Part shown: in pieces, positions 32,911-42,308 of the stretch
How the letters are laid out: every line of letters starts with the position of its first letter
Position numbering within the stretch: position 1 is the first letter of the stretch
NCBI RefSeq assembly: GCF_029983815.1
Contig: NZ_JASBYU010000005.1
Location: 1-64,000 of the forward strand
Length of the DNA stretch: 64,000 bases
Direction: 5' to 3'
Source: Lagierella sp.
Lineage (GTDB): Bacteria; Bacillota; Clostridia; Tissierellales; Peptoniphilaceae
Translations under genes and position numbers: made by a program
The notes under the pieces: generated by a model
What the model was told of the DNA's origin: nothing
What the model saw: only the letters and a program-made list of their open reading frames with translations
Database searches by the model: none

Positions 32911-33795
32911 ATGCAGATTAAAAAGATTAACTTGGAAAATTTAGAAAAGAGAGCACATAGAAAAGAAATCATCAATATAATAATAGGAGTGGTATTAATA
33001 TCCCTTGGCATACATTTGTTTTTAGCTCCTAATAACTTAACCCTGGGAGGAGGAGCAGGACTTGCCATTGTACTAAGCAGTATCTTTCCTATTTCTACTG
33101 GACCGATGCTTGTGATTATAAATATCGTCCTCTTTATTATAGGATTTGTCTTTCTTGGTCCAGCCTTTGGAAAGAGGACCATCATAGCATCTTTGGGACT
33201 TTCCCTTTTGGTGTGGGCCCTGGATGTGTTTTTTCCAATAGAAAAACCCATAGTAGACAACCTCTTTGTGCAGCTGGTTGCCTGTGTACTGATGTATGGG
33301 ACTGGGGTTGCAATTGTCCTTAACAACTACGCTTCCACAGGTGGTTCTGATATATTTGCAAAGATACTTCAAAAATATATTGGTTTGGATTTGGGAAAGG
33401 GTTGTTTGATTGCAGACTTTGCAATTACAGTATTTGCTTGGTATCAGTTTGGAACGGAAATTGCACTGTATTCCCTTGTGGGTGTGGTATTAAATGGGAC
33501 CATTATAGACAATACTATCAATGGTTTAAACACTTCTAAACTGTGTTTTATAAACACATCAAAGCCTAAGGAAGTTTGCAAATTCTTAACGGAACACTTG
33601 ACTAGGTCGGCAAATGTATATAAGGCAATTGGAGCCTATACTGGACTTGAAAAAGAAGTGGTCCAAACAGTAGTATCAAACAGAGACTATATCGTCTTAA
33701 AACGATATATCAAAGAACTAGATCCCCTTGCCTTTATTGTTGCAGCATCTGCCTCTGAAACCCTTGGTTGGAGATGGAGAAGCATAATTAGATAA
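32911..33795 (+). CDS. YitT family membrane protein
   Basis: A 294-residue protein with about five N-terminal membrane helices, including FLAPNNLTLGGGAGLAIVLS and NNYASTGGSDIFAKIL, followed by a C-terminal cytosolic DUF2179 domain (about residues 225-290, with VVSNRDYIVLKRYIKELD). This is the YitT architecture; the function is not established. Start chosen at ATG 32911 with AAAGGGTGG upstream; a GTG at 32902 is in frame. Own terminator downstream. Confidence 0.9.
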   Translation: MQIKKINLENLEKRAHRKEIINIIIGVVLISLGIHLFLAPNNLTLGGGAGLAIVLSSIFPISTGPMLVIINIVLFIIGFVFLGPAFGKRTIIASLGLSLLVWALDVFFPIEKPIVDNLFVQLVACVLMYGTGVAIVLNNYASTGGSDIFAKILQKYIGLDLGKGCLIADFAITVFAWYQFGTEIALYSLVGVVLNGTIIDNTINGLNTSKLCFINTSKPKEVCKFLTEHLTRSANVYKAIGAYTGLEKEVVQTVVSNRDYIVLKRYIKELDPLAFIVAASASETLGWRWRSIIR

Positions 33796-33834
33796 GCGGT
33801 TCAGCAAGTAGTTTAAGTAAATATAAACTTTAAG

Positions 33835-33873
33835 AAACTTAGCCGTTGTATAGGAGCATCGGCTAAGTTTTTT
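33835..33873 (+). terminator. Intrinsic terminator after yitT-like gene
   Basis: Perfect 11-bp stem AAACTTAGCCG/CGGCTAAGTTT followed by TTT. Confidence 0.85.
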
Positions 33874-34060
33874 ACTTTAAAGTCTTGGAAATTTCACTAT
33901 ACTGGACCAGTATTATAATAGTGAAAAAGTTTTGCTTTAATAATGAAGTCTTTATCATTTTGTATAAATTTAGCAAAAAAATATACATAATTTTGTCATT
34001 TGGGGGACAATTGAGGGTTTGTCAATGGCTATGGTATAATTAAATTGTTCGAGAGGTGAA

Positions 34061-35074
34061 ATGATGATAGTAGTAGAAAACAACAACACAAACCCTGCTT
34101 ACAATCATTCCTTGGAGGAGTATTTTTTCAACAACTATGCTGAAGACATCTTCATTATTTGGAGAAATAGACCTACTGTGCTCCTTGGTAGAAACCAAAA
34201 TATATATAAGGAAGTAAACTTGGAATATTGTAATAAAAATGGTATTGATGTGGTTAGGCGTCCATCTGGTGGTGGAACGATTTACTGCGATTTAGATATA
34301 ATTCAATATAGTTTTATAACAAAGGAGCGGGAAGGAGACTCCTTTAGATATTTTACAAAACCGATTATAGACACTCTTTTAAAGCTTGGCATTGATGGAG
34401 AGTTTACTGGTAGAAATGATCTTGTAATCCATGGGAAGAAGTTTTCTGGAAATGCCCAGTACCACAATAGGGGTAAGGTTTTGCACCATGGTTCAATCCT
34501 CTATGGTGGCAATTTAGAGTCTATGAAAAATGCATTAAGACCAAACCCTCTAAAGTTTGTGGGAAAGAATATATCCTCTGTAACTACCAGGGTTGGTTTT
34601 TTAAAGGACTTGATGGACTTGTCCGTAACCGAGTTTATGGATGAAATCTCAAAAACGGTACTGGAAGATTTTGACATTGAAAAAGTTATAGTAATAGATG
34701 AAGAAATCGACAGAAAGATTAAAAGGATAATGGCAGAAAAATATGCCTGTGATGATTGGAATTACGGAAAAAATCCGAAGACGGATATCTGCTACTGTGT
34801 TAAACATCCCTTTGGAATTGTGGAATATGGTATTAGAATTGTCTGTGGAAAGATTAGGGAATTGAGTATTTCCGGGGATTTTTTTGGAAAGAAGGACATT
34901 TACGATTTGACTGTGAAACTTCAAGGACTTAAGTTTTCAGAGAAGGAGCTTAGGGAAGCTTTAAAAGATGAGGACGTATCCTCTTACATAACAGGTCTTT
35001 CTGTGGATATTTTAATTGAGGATCTGTTTTATAAAGAATGTATTGATGAAGAGTTGGTTTTAAATGAATGTTAA
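34061..35074 (+). CDS. lplA: Lipoate-protein ligase
   Basis: A 337-residue LplA-type enzyme that adenylates lipoate (or octanoate) and attaches it to E2 or GcvH lysines. Motifs: WRNRPTVLLGRNQNIYKEVN, RRPSGGGTIYCDL, GRNDLVIHGKKFSGNAQY and HHGSILYGG. The C-terminal accessory domain (about residues 255-335) is present, as in full LplA. GAGAGGTGAA precedes the ATG. The lipA gene follows closely, so scavenging and synthesis are encoded together. Confidence 0.95.
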   Translation: MMIVVENNNTNPAYNHSLEEYFFNNYAEDIFIIWRNRPTVLLGRNQNIYKEVNLEYCNKNGIDVVRRPSGGGTIYCDLDIIQYSFITKEREGDSFRYFTKPIIDTLLKLGIDGEFTGRNDLVIHGKKFSGNAQYHNRGKVLHHGSILYGGNLESMKNALRPNPLKFVGKNISSVTTRVGFLKDLMDLSVTEFMDEISKTVLEDFDIEKVIVIDEEIDRKIKRIMAEKYACDDWNYGKNPKTDICYCVKHPFGIVEYGIRIVCGKIRELSISGDFFGKKDIYDLTVKLQGLKFSEKELREALKDEDVSSYITGLSVDILIEDLFYKECIDEELVLNEC

Positions 35075-35089
35075 GGATAGGTGATAGAT

Positions 35090-35941
35090 TTGAAGATAAA
35101 GAAAAAACCAGAATGGATGAAAATAAAGATACAAGGTGGAAACAAGGCTGCAGAAGTAAGAAATTTGATTTCCGATTTAAACCTTAATACTGTCTGTTCA
35201 GAGGCTAATTGCCCAAACAGAATGGAATGTTTTGAAGCTAGAACTGCAACTTTTATGATCCTTGGGAGTAGATGCACAAGAAACTGCAACTTCTGTGATG
35301 TTATCCATGGAACCCCTGATATGGTGAACAAGGAAGAGCCTGCAAATATAGGTGAGGCAGTAAGGCGTCTAGGACTTAAACATGCCGTTGTAACTTCTGT
35401 AACTAGAGATGACTTGCCTGATGAGGGGGCAACTCAGTTTAGAGATGTCATTAGAGAAATAAGAAAGAAAAACCCTGATACTACTGTGGAAGTTCTAATT
35501 CCAGACCTTCATGGAAAAGAGGAGTTCATGGATATAATCTATGATGAAAAACCGGATGTTTTAAACCACAATATAGAAACTGTTCCCTCTCTCTATGAAA
35601 AGGTAAGACCAGGGGCAGACTTTAAACGCTCTTTAAAGGTTTTAGATTATGCAAAGAAGAAGGGTCTAGTTACTAAGACTGGAATCATGGTGGGTCTTGG
35701 TGAAACCGAAGAAGAGATGATTGAAACTTTTAAAGCCCTTAGGGAAATAGATGTAAACATGCTTACCATTGGGCAGTATCTAAGGCCATCCCTAGACCAT
35801 TTGGAAGTGGAAGAGTATGTTACACCAGAACAATTTGACAAGTATAAGAAGGTGGCTTTAGAAATGGGATTTGCAGAAGTTGCTTCTGGTCCTTTTGTAA
35901 GGTCATCATACAAGGCAAGGGCAATTAAGCTTGATGAATAA
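35090..35941 (+). CDS. lipA: Lipoyl synthase
   Basis: A 283-residue radical SAM enzyme inserting two sulfurs into octanoyl groups. The auxiliary cluster motif CSEANCPNRMEC and the radical SAM motif CTRNCNFC are both present, as is the C-terminal RSSY that ligates the auxiliary cluster. I favour the TTG at 35090, with AGGTGA upstream, over the GTG at 35081. The end overlaps queH by 8 bases. Confidence 0.95.
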   Translation: MKIKKKPEWMKIKIQGGNKAAEVRNLISDLNLNTVCSEANCPNRMECFEARTATFMILGSRCTRNCNFCDVIHGTPDMVNKEEPANIGEAVRRLGLKHAVVTSVTRDDLPDEGATQFRDVIREIRKKNPDTTVEVLIPDLHGKEEFMDIIYDEKPDVLNHNIETVPSLYEKVRPGADFKRSLKVLDYAKKKGLVTKTGIMVGLGETEEEMIETFKALREIDVNMLTIGQYLRPSLDHLEVEEYVTPEQFDKYKKVALEMGFAEVASGPFVRSSYKARAIKLDE

Positions 35942-36563
35942 GAAAAATTATCATCTAGAGTTAGAGAGGATAATAGAGGGGATTGACTTAGACAATCCCC
36001 CTTCTTTGCTTTTACACTCCTGTTGTGGTCCTTGTTCAACATCCGTATTAGAATATTTGACAAGCTACTTTAAAGTAACTATACTCTACTACAATCCAAA
36101 TATCTTTCCAAAAGAGGAGTACTTTAAGAGGCTTGAAGAACAAAAAAAGGTAATTGAAAAAGTTGAAGGAAAGTTTGAAATAGATTTTATTGAAGGAAGG
36201 TATGTTCCAGAGGAGTACTTTGACGCAGTAAAAGAAGTTAAGGATTTGCCAGAGGGGTCAAAGCGATGTTTTAACTGCTATGAATTGAGACTTAAAGAAG
36301 CTGCAAAATTTGCAGTTGAAAATAAAATGGACTATTTTGCAACGACTCTTTCTGTAAGTCCCTATAAAAACGCTCAAGTTATAAATGAACTAGGGGAAAG
36401 GATTGGGGAAGAGTACAAAGTAATGCATCTACCAAATGACTTTAAAAAGAAAGATGGATATAAAAAAAGTATAGAGCTTTCTAAAAAGTGGAATATATAT
36501 AGACAGGATTATTGTGGATGTGTCTTTTCTAAAAGGGAAGCAGCTGAAAGAGGGAATAGATAG
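35934..36563 (+). CDS. queH: Epoxyqueuosine reductase QueH
   Basis: A 209-residue member of the QueH (formerly DUF208) family, which reduces epoxyqueuosine to queuosine in tRNA. Cys pairs are visible: LLHSCCGPCSTSVL near the N-terminus, CFNCYELRL in the middle and DYCGCVFS near the end. The phrases NPNIFPKEEY and TLSVSPYKNA are family landmarks. ATG 35934 is preferred over the in-frame TTG 35931. Together with the riboswitch-controlled queT it points to queuosine made at least partly by salvage. Confidence 0.95.
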   Translation: MNKKNYHLELERIIEGIDLDNPPSLLLHSCCGPCSTSVLEYLTSYFKVTILYYNPNIFPKEEYFKRLEEQKKVIEKVEGKFEIDFIEGRYVPEEYFDAVKEVKDLPEGSKRCFNCYELRLKEAAKFAVENKMDYFATTLSVSPYKNAQVINELGERIGEEYKVMHLPNDFKKKDGYKKSIELSKKWNIYRQDYCGCVFSKREAAERGNR

Positions 36564-36577
36564 CCCTCTTTTTTTTA
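36548..36577 (+). terminator. Intrinsic terminator after queH
   Basis: AAGAGGG pairs with CCCTCTT, followed by TTTTTTT; the stem spans the queH stop codon. Confidence 0.85.
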
Positions 36578-36593
36578 TTATTCCAAGACTTTC

Positions 36594-36607
36594 AACTGGT
36601 ATCTAAA
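36594..36607. promoter_or_regulatory. Candidate GntR (AgaR-type) operator, copy 1
   Basis: AACTGGTATCTAAA, about 190 bases upstream of agaS. The identical 14-mer recurs upstream of the PTS genes at 44878. It resembles the TGGTATAGA half of operators bound by UTRA-domain GntR regulators. Confidence 0.55.
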
Positions 36608-36707
36608 ATCAATCGTTGAAATGGTCATGAAAGAATGGGATTTTTTCAAAATGGTTCTTAAAAACGTTGGAAAATAGCGATTTATGGTTTAATATGCCCA
36701 TTTGGGG

Positions 36708-36734
36708 TACAATATAGACAGGCAGATACCAGTT
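36708..36734 (+). promoter_or_regulatory. agaS promoter -10 and candidate operator, copy 2
   Basis: TACAAT (36708-36713) is a likely -10 box. AGATACCAGTT (36724-36734), the exact complement of the operator core AACTGGTATCT, overlaps the expected transcription start. A repressor bound there would block initiation. Confidence 0.6.
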
Positions 36735-36786
36735 TATTGAAACAATTTAAGAAAGATAAACACTGATATTATACGAGGAGGAAAAT

Positions 36787-37947
36787 ATGTACAAGACTGA
36801 AAAGAGCCGACTAGAAGAGTTGGGTGCTTCCATCACCGTAGGAGAGGTTTATCAACAACCTCAACTTTGGGAGGAAGTTTTAAAAATTTACGAGGACAAC
36901 TTGGAAGAGATTGAAAAGTTTTTAGACTTGGTTAGTAAAGAGAAAAATAGAGTAAAGGTAATTTTTACTGGAGCGGGAACTTCCGCCTATGTGGGGGACA
37001 TTGTTGAAAGGCATCTAAAGAAGATTTCCAATAGAAACTTAGATTTTGAAGCGATTGCAACTACGGATTTAGTTTCAAACCCCTACGACTTTTTTACAAA
37101 AGATGAAACTACCCTATTGGTTTCCTTTGCAAGATCTGGGAATAGTCCGGAAAGTTTAAAAGCCGTTGAACTGGCTAATCAAATAGTAGATGACATTTAC
37201 CATTTGGCAATAACCTGTGCAGCCGATGGGAAATTGGCAAAGGGACTAAAAGAAGAGACAAACGCGTTTACGCTGTTGATGCCAGAACCTTCCAACGACC
37301 AGGGTTTTGCCATGACTGGATCCTTTTCTTGTATGCTATTAATGTCTACACTTATATTTGACAATAGTTTAAAACTTGAAGAGAAGGCAAAAAGGGTTCA
37401 TGAGATTATAAGACTTGGCAGGGAAGTGATAGACAGAGAAGAGGAAATTCAAGAAATTGTAGACCTGGACTTTAATCGAGTGGTGTACCTGGGTTCAGGG
37501 CCAATTGGGGCTTTTACTAGGGAAGCTCAACTTAAGATTTTGGAACTAACTGCAGGACAAATTGCAACCTGCTTTGATACTTCGATGGGCTTTAGACATG
37601 GTCCTAAGTCCTTTGTTGACGAGAAGACCTTGGTTTTTGACTTTATTTCAAACAATGATTACACCAAGTTATATGACTTGGATATATTAAATGAAGTTAA
37701 TGAAAATAATATTGCAAGAGGAGTTATTGGGGTTTCCTATGGAGAAGTAAAGGGGGATTTTAGAAAGTTTAACCTTAGCAAAGATGGGGAATTAGAAGAT
37801 GTGTTTTTGGTTTTCCCCTATGCAATCTTCGCTCAGACTGTGGCCATTATGGCAAGTCTTAAAGTAAACAACAAGCCGGATACTCCTTCTGCATCAGGAA
37901 CTGTTAACAGAGTTGTAAAGGGAGTTATAATACATCCCTATGAATAG
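36787..37947 (+). CDS. agaS: SIS-domain sugar isomerase/deaminase AgaS
   Basis: A 386-residue protein with two SIS domains: VIFTGAGTSAYVGD (near residue 60) with SFARSGNSPES, and a second domain from about residue 210 (YLGSGPIGAFTREAQLK). It matches AgaS, which converts galactosamine-6-phosphate to tagatose-6-phosphate with release of ammonia. The operon (deacetylase, tagatose-6-P kinase, tagatose-bisphosphate aldolase) supports GalNAc use rather than GlcNAc. ACGAGGAGGAAAAT precedes the ATG. First gene of the five-gene rightward operon. Confidence 0.9.
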   Translation: MYKTEKSRLEELGASITVGEVYQQPQLWEEVLKIYEDNLEEIEKFLDLVSKEKNRVKVIFTGAGTSAYVGDIVERHLKKISNRNLDFEAIATTDLVSNPYDFFTKDETTLLVSFARSGNSPESLKAVELANQIVDDIYHLAITCAADGKLAKGLKEETNAFTLLMPEPSNDQGFAMTGSFSCMLLMSTLIFDNSLKLEEKAKRVHEIIRLGREVIDREEEIQEIVDLDFNRVVYLGSGPIGAFTREAQLKILELTAGQIATCFDTSMGFRHGPKSFVDEKTLVFDFISNNDYTKLYDLDILNEVNENNIARGVIGVSYGEVKGDFRKFNLSKDGELEDVFLVFPYAIFAQTVAIMASLKVNNKPDTPSASGTVNRVVKGVIIHPYE

Positions 37948-37956
37948 GAGCAGACT

Positions 37957-39099
37957 ATGAAAAAGTTAATTAAAGGTGGCCAGATTTTTTTAGAAGATAG
38001 AGTTTTAAAGGACGGTTTTATTGAGGTTGACGAGGGAAAGATAACCGATATATATGAAAATATCTCTGAAGAGAGAGACTTTTTAGACTATTCCAACTAC
38101 ATTGTAGCTCCAGGATATGTGGATACCCATGTCCATGGCTATGGTGGATATGACATTATGGATTTGAGGACTGAAAGTCTTGCGAAAATTTCTGAAGGGA
38201 TTGCAAAACACGGGGTTACAACCTTTTTGCCAACGACTTTGACTGCCAAGACGGAGGATTTGAACAAGGCTTGTGAAAATATATATGAAACCTATAAAGA
38301 TGTAAAAGGAGCAAAGGTTGGAGGAATTTTTCTAGAGGGCCCCTTCTTTACCTTAAAGCATAAGGGTGCACAAAATCCACTCTATCTTACACCTCCAGAC
38401 ATTAAAAAGCTAGAGAAGTGGCAACAGATAAGTCATGGATTGGTAAAAAAGATTGCAATTGCTCCAGAATACGAAAATGCTACTGAATTTATTAAGGAAG
38501 CAAAAAAGATGGGCATATATGTTGCCCTAGGCCATTCTGATGCAACCTATGACCAGGCCTATAAAGCGGTTATGGCTGGGGCAAGTATCTTTGTTCATAT
38601 ATACAATGGAATGAGTGGAATACATCATAGAAATCCTGGAATGGTGGGAGCTGGACTTACATTAAAGAATGTATTTGCTGAGATCATCTGTGATGGACAT
38701 CATGTTCACCCTGCGGCGGCGGATATTGTCATGAAGGCTAGGGGAAAGGATGAAGTTGTCCTCATTACCGACTGTATGATGGCAGGAGGTATGCCTGATG
38801 GAAACTATAAGTTAGGTGAACTGGACGTAATCGTTAAAGACGGAGCGGCGAATTTGACCACTGGATCTTTGGCAGGTTCTGTTTTAAAACTTGAAGATGC
38901 GGTTAAAAATGTTGTAAAGTGGGGCATTGCAACACCTCTTGAAGCGGTGTTAATGGCTTCCCTAGTTCCAGCGAAATCCGTAGGTTTAGAAGAGGAAGTA
39001 GGAAGTTTAAAAAAGGGAAAGAGTGCCGACATCAATATCTTAGATGAAGACTTAAATGTTATAACCACTTTTATAGATGGAAAAGAGATGAAAAGATGA
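37957..39099 (+). CDS. agaA: N-acetylhexosamine-6-phosphate deacetylase (NagA/AgaA family)
   Basis: A 380-residue amidohydrolase. Metal and active-site motifs: DTHVHGYGGYDIMD, the Glu in FLEGPFF, His in ALGHSDATYDQA, HIYNGMSG and the catalytic Asp in LITDCMMAGG. NagA and AgaA cannot be separated by these motifs. The operon context suggests GalNAc-6-phosphate as the substrate; it may also serve GlcNAc-6-phosphate. It follows agaS by 9 bases and overlaps the kinase by 4 bases. Confidence 0.85.
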   Translation: MKKLIKGGQIFLEDRVLKDGFIEVDEGKITDIYENISEERDFLDYSNYIVAPGYVDTHVHGYGGYDIMDLRTESLAKISEGIAKHGVTTFLPTTLTAKTEDLNKACENIYETYKDVKGAKVGGIFLEGPFFTLKHKGAQNPLYLTPPDIKKLEKWQQISHGLVKKIAIAPEYENATEFIKEAKKMGIYVALGHSDATYDQAYKAVMAGASIFVHIYNGMSGIHHRNPGMVGAGLTLKNVFAEIICDGHHVHPAAADIVMKARGKDEVVLITDCMMAGGMPDGNYKLGELDVIVKDGAANLTTGSLAGSVLKLEDAVKNVVKWGIATPLEAVLMASLVPAKSVGLEEEVGSLKKGKSADINILDEDLNVITTFIDGKEMKR

Positions 39100-40028
39100 T
39101 AGTGACTGTAACAGCAAATCCCTCCATAGACATTTCCTATAGGCTAAAGGCTCTTAAAATTGACGGGGTGAATAGGACTTCTGAAATTTCTAAAACTCCT
39201 GGAGGAAAAGGACTAAATGTGACTAGGGTATTAAAACAACTGGGAGCAGAGGTTTTACCGACGGGATTTATTGGAGGAAAAAATGGTGAATATATCGTAG
39301 AAGAGCTTAAAGATATTGGTATAGAATCAAGTTTTTATAAAACCCATAAAAACACTAGAAACTGTATAGCAATTCTTCATGAGAAAAATCAAACTGAGAT
39401 TTTAGAGTCAGGAGAAAAACATTCTACAGAAGATGAAGAAAAGTTTTTACTGCATTTTGAAAGGACTTTAAAAGAAAACTCCATTGTAACAATTTCTGGG
39501 TCAACCCCTCCTGGCATCAGTGAGGATTTTTATGAAAAACTATTACAGATAGGAGAAGACAAAAACTGTAGGGTCATCCTTGACTCTTCGAGAAAGAACT
39601 TATCCAGGACTGTTCTACATGGAAGGGTTAAACCTTTTTGCATTAAACCCAACGAAGAGGAGATTAATCATATTGAAGGCCTTAACTTAAAAGAAATAGA
39701 AGAATTTACTAAATATTTAAAATCACCAATCTTTGAAAAAATTGCCCTTGTAGTAGTTACAAGAGGAAAAAAAGGGGCGATAGTGAAATACGACAATGAG
39801 GTATATAAAGTGTCCATCCCCGAAATTAAACCAGTAAACCCTGTAGGTTCTGGAGATTCTACGGTGGCAGGACTTGCCTATGGGTTGGACAATGGGTTTA
39901 ACATAGAAAAAACTCTAAAACTTGCTATGGCCTGTGGTATTTTAAACACCCTGGAGGAAAAGACTGGATATATTAATGAAAATAGGGTAGATGAATTTAT
40001 GGATAAAGTGAAAATTGAAAGACTATAA
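39096..40028 (+). CDS. lacC: Tagatose-6-phosphate kinase (LacC/PfkB family)
   Basis: A 310-residue PfkB-type sugar phosphate kinase. PfkB signature 1 is seen as TPGGKGLNVTRVLKQLG near residue 35, and signature 2 with the catalytic Asp in NPVGSGDSTVAGLAYG near residue 250. FruK-like enzymes share these features. The next gene is tagatose-1,6-bisphosphate aldolase, so LacC is the best assignment. ATGA overlap with the preceding gene indicates coupled translation. Confidence 0.85.
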   Translation: MIVTVTANPSIDISYRLKALKIDGVNRTSEISKTPGGKGLNVTRVLKQLGAEVLPTGFIGGKNGEYIVEELKDIGIESSFYKTHKNTRNCIAILHEKNQTEILESGEKHSTEDEEKFLLHFERTLKENSIVTISGSTPPGISEDFYEKLLQIGEDKNCRVILDSSRKNLSRTVLHGRVKPFCIKPNEEEINHIEGLNLKEIEEFTKYLKSPIFEKIALVVVTRGKKGAIVKYDNEVYKVSIPEIKPVNPVGSGDSTVAGLAYGLDNGFNIEKTLKLAMACGILNTLEEKTGYINENRVDEFMDKVKIERL

Positions 40029-40041
40029 CAAGGAGGAATTT

Positions 40042-41022
40042 ATGAAGACTATAACACCAGGTAAGAGAAAGAAGCTTGAAAAACTCTCTTCAAAGGACAA
40101 TATAATAGCTGCTTTGGCAATAGACCAAAGGGGAGCTATTAGAAAGATGATCGATAAGATAGACCCGAAATTTAATAATCATGAAAATATTGAAAAATTC
40201 AAAACACTGGTTTCAAAAAAATTGACCCCCTATGCTTCGTCTATCTTGCTAGATCCTATATATGGGTTAAAGGCCTCAAAGGCAAGGGACGAAAATGCAG
40301 GTCTATTGTTGGCCTATGAAGTTACTGGATATGACAATGAAACTCCAGGAAGACTTCCAAGGCTTTTAGAGAAATGGTCAGTAAAGAGAATCCTTGAAGA
40401 AGGGGCAGATGCAGTAAAGATACTACTTTACTTTGATATTGATGAACCAGATGATATAAACGAACAAAAAAAGGCCTTTGTAGAGAGGGTTGGTTCTGAA
40501 TGTATGGGAGAGGACATCCCGTTTTTCCTTGAAATAGTAAGTTATGATAGTAAAATTTCAGACTCAAAATCCAAGGAATATGCAAAGATTAAGCCAAAAA
40601 AAGTAATTGATGCAATGAAACTCTTTTCGGAAGAAAGGTATAATGTGGATGTGCTAAAGGTAGAAGTTCCTGTAAATATGTCCTATGTGGAAGGGTATGG
40701 AGATGATGTCCTGTACTCTAAACAAGAAGCTCTAGACCTATTTAAGGAACAATCTGACAGTACAAGCCTTCCTTTCATATTTTTATCTGCTGGAGTTTCA
40801 GCTGAGCTTTTTCAAGAGACCATTAAATTTGCCAAAGAGGCAGGATCTACTTTCAATGGCGTCCTTTGTGGAAGGGCAACATGGGCTGGTGGAGTAGAGG
40901 AGTTTTTCAAATCTGAAGAAGATGGAAAAAAATGGCTTGAAACCCAGGGAAGACAAAACATTGAAGAGTTAAATGAAATACTAAAAGTAAGCGCATCCCC
41001 TTGGACTGAAAAGTTAAAATAA
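40042..41022 (+). CDS. lacD: Tagatose 1,6-diphosphate aldolase
   Basis: A 326-residue class I aldolase of the LacD family, splitting tagatose-1,6-bisphosphate to DHAP and glyceraldehyde-3-phosphate. Family phrases: ALAIDQRGAIRKMI, LLDPIYGLKA, AVKILLYFDIDEP, and the Schiff-base region with VLKVEVPVN. A TTG at 40015 is in frame, but AAGGAGGAATTT places the start at ATG 40042. Its stop codon overlaps the ATG of the GntR gene. Confidence 0.9.
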   Translation: MKTITPGKRKKLEKLSSKDNIIAALAIDQRGAIRKMIDKIDPKFNNHENIEKFKTLVSKKLTPYASSILLDPIYGLKASKARDENAGLLLAYEVTGYDNETPGRLPRLLEKWSVKRILEEGADAVKILLYFDIDEPDDINEQKKAFVERVGSECMGEDIPFFLEIVSYDSKISDSKSKEYAKIKPKKVIDAMKLFSEERYNVDVLKVEVPVNMSYVEGYGDDVLYSKQEALDLFKEQSDSTSLPFIFLSAGVSAELFQETIKFAKEAGSTFNGVLCGRATWAGGVEEFFKSEEDGKKWLETQGRQNIEELNEILKVSASPWTEKLK

Positions 41023-41750
41023 TGAAATTGGAAAAAACCGATAAAATTCCCCTCTATTCAAAATTGGTGGACATCCTAGCTGGAGAAATGGAGCTGATGA
41101 AGCCAGGGGATAAGCTACCTTCTGAGAGAAGGCTTTGTAAACTCTACAATCTATCCCGGACTACTGTAAGACAGGCCATAGGAGAGCTTGAACTAAATGG
41201 TTATATCGAAAGGGTCCATGGAAAGGGCACCTTTGTGGCTAAAAAGGACAAGGATAAACACAACCTTTCAGACTACTATAGCTTTACAGATCAGATGAGA
41301 AATATAGGAAAAAAACCTAGTACAAAAGTTTTAGAGTTTCATATAGAAAGGGCCAACAAATTTGTAGCTACACAGTTGAAGATTAAAGAAAAGGACAAGA
41401 TAATAAGGTTTATAAGGCTTAGACAAGCAGATCAAACTCCAATGATGATAGAGACCACCTTTATTCCCTATAGGGGTTTTAAGGAGCTGAGTCGCCAACT
41501 ACTAGATGAAATGCCTCTTTATGATATCTATGAAAAGAAATTTAATAAAAAGGTAAGTAGGGTAGAGGAGGTTTTTCAAGCTGGGATTTTGGGTAAAGAG
41601 GAAGCTAAGTCATTAGAGTTAAGCCAAGGCTTGTCCTGTTTGAGGATAAAGAGATACTCCTATGATAAGGAAGATAATATTATAGAATACACTTTGTCCT
41701 ATGCAAGGGGCGACCAGTTTGCATATAAGGTGTCCTATAATCCAGCGTAA
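41022..41750 (+). CDS. GntR-family regulator with UTRA domain (AgaR-like)
   Basis: A 242-residue regulator. An N-terminal winged helix (about residues 8-72: LPSERRLCKLYNLSRTTVRQAIGELE, seen as PSERRL and SRTTVRQAI) is followed by a UTRA effector domain (residues ~95-235). UTRA regulators of this type sense phosphorylated amino sugars. It is last in the catabolic operon and the likely regulator of that operon and of the convergent PTS operon, both of which carry AACTGGTATCT elements upstream. Start codon overlaps the lacD stop (ATGA). Confidence 0.85.
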   Translation: MKLEKTDKIPLYSKLVDILAGEMELMKPGDKLPSERRLCKLYNLSRTTVRQAIGELELNGYIERVHGKGTFVAKKDKDKHNLSDYYSFTDQMRNIGKKPSTKVLEFHIERANKFVATQLKIKEKDKIIRFIRLRQADQTPMMIETTFIPYRGFKELSRQLLDEMPLYDIYEKKFNKKVSRVEEVFQAGILGKEEAKSLELSQGLSCLRIKRYSYDKEDNIIEYTLSYARGDQFAYKVSYNPA

Positions 41751-41770
41751 CAATTTAATAATAAAAAAAA

Positions 41771-41799
41771 GACAAGGCAGGGTTTTTCTCTGCCTTGTA
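41771..41799. terminator. Bidirectional terminator between GntR gene and PTS EIIA
   Basis: ACAAGGCAG (41772-41780) pairs with CTGCCTTGT (41790-41798). On the minus strand it is followed by CTTTTTTTT, a strong terminator for the PTS operon. Confidence 0.85.
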
Positions 41800-42222
41800 C
41801 TATATTCCGTCAGAATCTTCATCTTCAGTCCTTTTTTCTTCCCTATATACCCTTACGCCGTTTTTTCCTTCTGCAAGGATGTTTTCTACTAATTTGTCTA
41901 AATCCTTTGAACCATCAAAGACTGCGGTGTAGAGCATTTGAAAGTTTGCGCCTGCCAAAACCCTTACATTTTCCATCTGTGCAGTTAAAAGGACCGATCT
42001 ATTGAAGGGAGTTCCCCCTGCAAGGTCTGTCAAGATTACTATTGAGTCACAGTCTTTTAAATCTTCTAAAGCCTTTTTGATTTTGTCGTCAAGGCCATCT
42101 GTTCCATCTTCTTGTAGAAAGTTAACTGCAACCAGATTTTCCTGTTCTCCCGCAATTAACTTTAAGCCGTCTTCTAGGCCCTCGGGAAATCGTCCATGGG
42201 CCGTTACTATAACTCCGTTCAT
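41800..42222 (-). CDS. agaF: PTS mannose/galactosamine-family EIIA
   Basis: A 140-residue EIIA. The phosphorylated His is in VIVTAHGRF near the N-terminus, and VILTDLAGGTPFNRSV is the family core. Length fits a stand-alone IIA. It is last in the leftward IIB-IIC-IID-IIA operon and gets its phosphate from HPr. A hairpin separates it from the EIID gene. The symbol follows GalNAc PTS nomenclature and rests on operon context. Confidence 0.85.
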   Translation of the reverse strand: MNGVIVTAHGRFPEGLEDGLKLIAGEQENLVAVNFLQEDGTDGLDDKIKKALEDLKDCDSIVILTDLAGGTPFNRSVLLTAQMENVRVLAGANFQMLYTAVFDGSKDLDKLVENILAEGKNGVRVYREEKRTEDEDSDGI

Positions 42223-42258
42223 AAATCCCTCCTTATTTTATTTGTTCTTAAGACTTAT

Positions 42259-42282
42259 CAAGCACTCATTTATGAGTGCTTG
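42259..42282 (-). repeat. Intercistronic hairpin between EIID and EIIA genes
   Basis: CAAGCACTCAT pairs with ATGAGTGCTTG (11 bp, 2-nt loop). No T-run on the minus strand. It may protect the upstream mRNA or tune EIIA expression. Confidence 0.6.
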
Positions 42283-42308
42283 AAAGTACTTTTATCTTCT
42301 ATTGTATA

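Noticed and set aside
32862..33372. Long antisense reading frames opposite the YitT-like gene
   Set aside because: They mirror the codon pattern of a clear membrane-protein gene and lack ribosome-binding sites.
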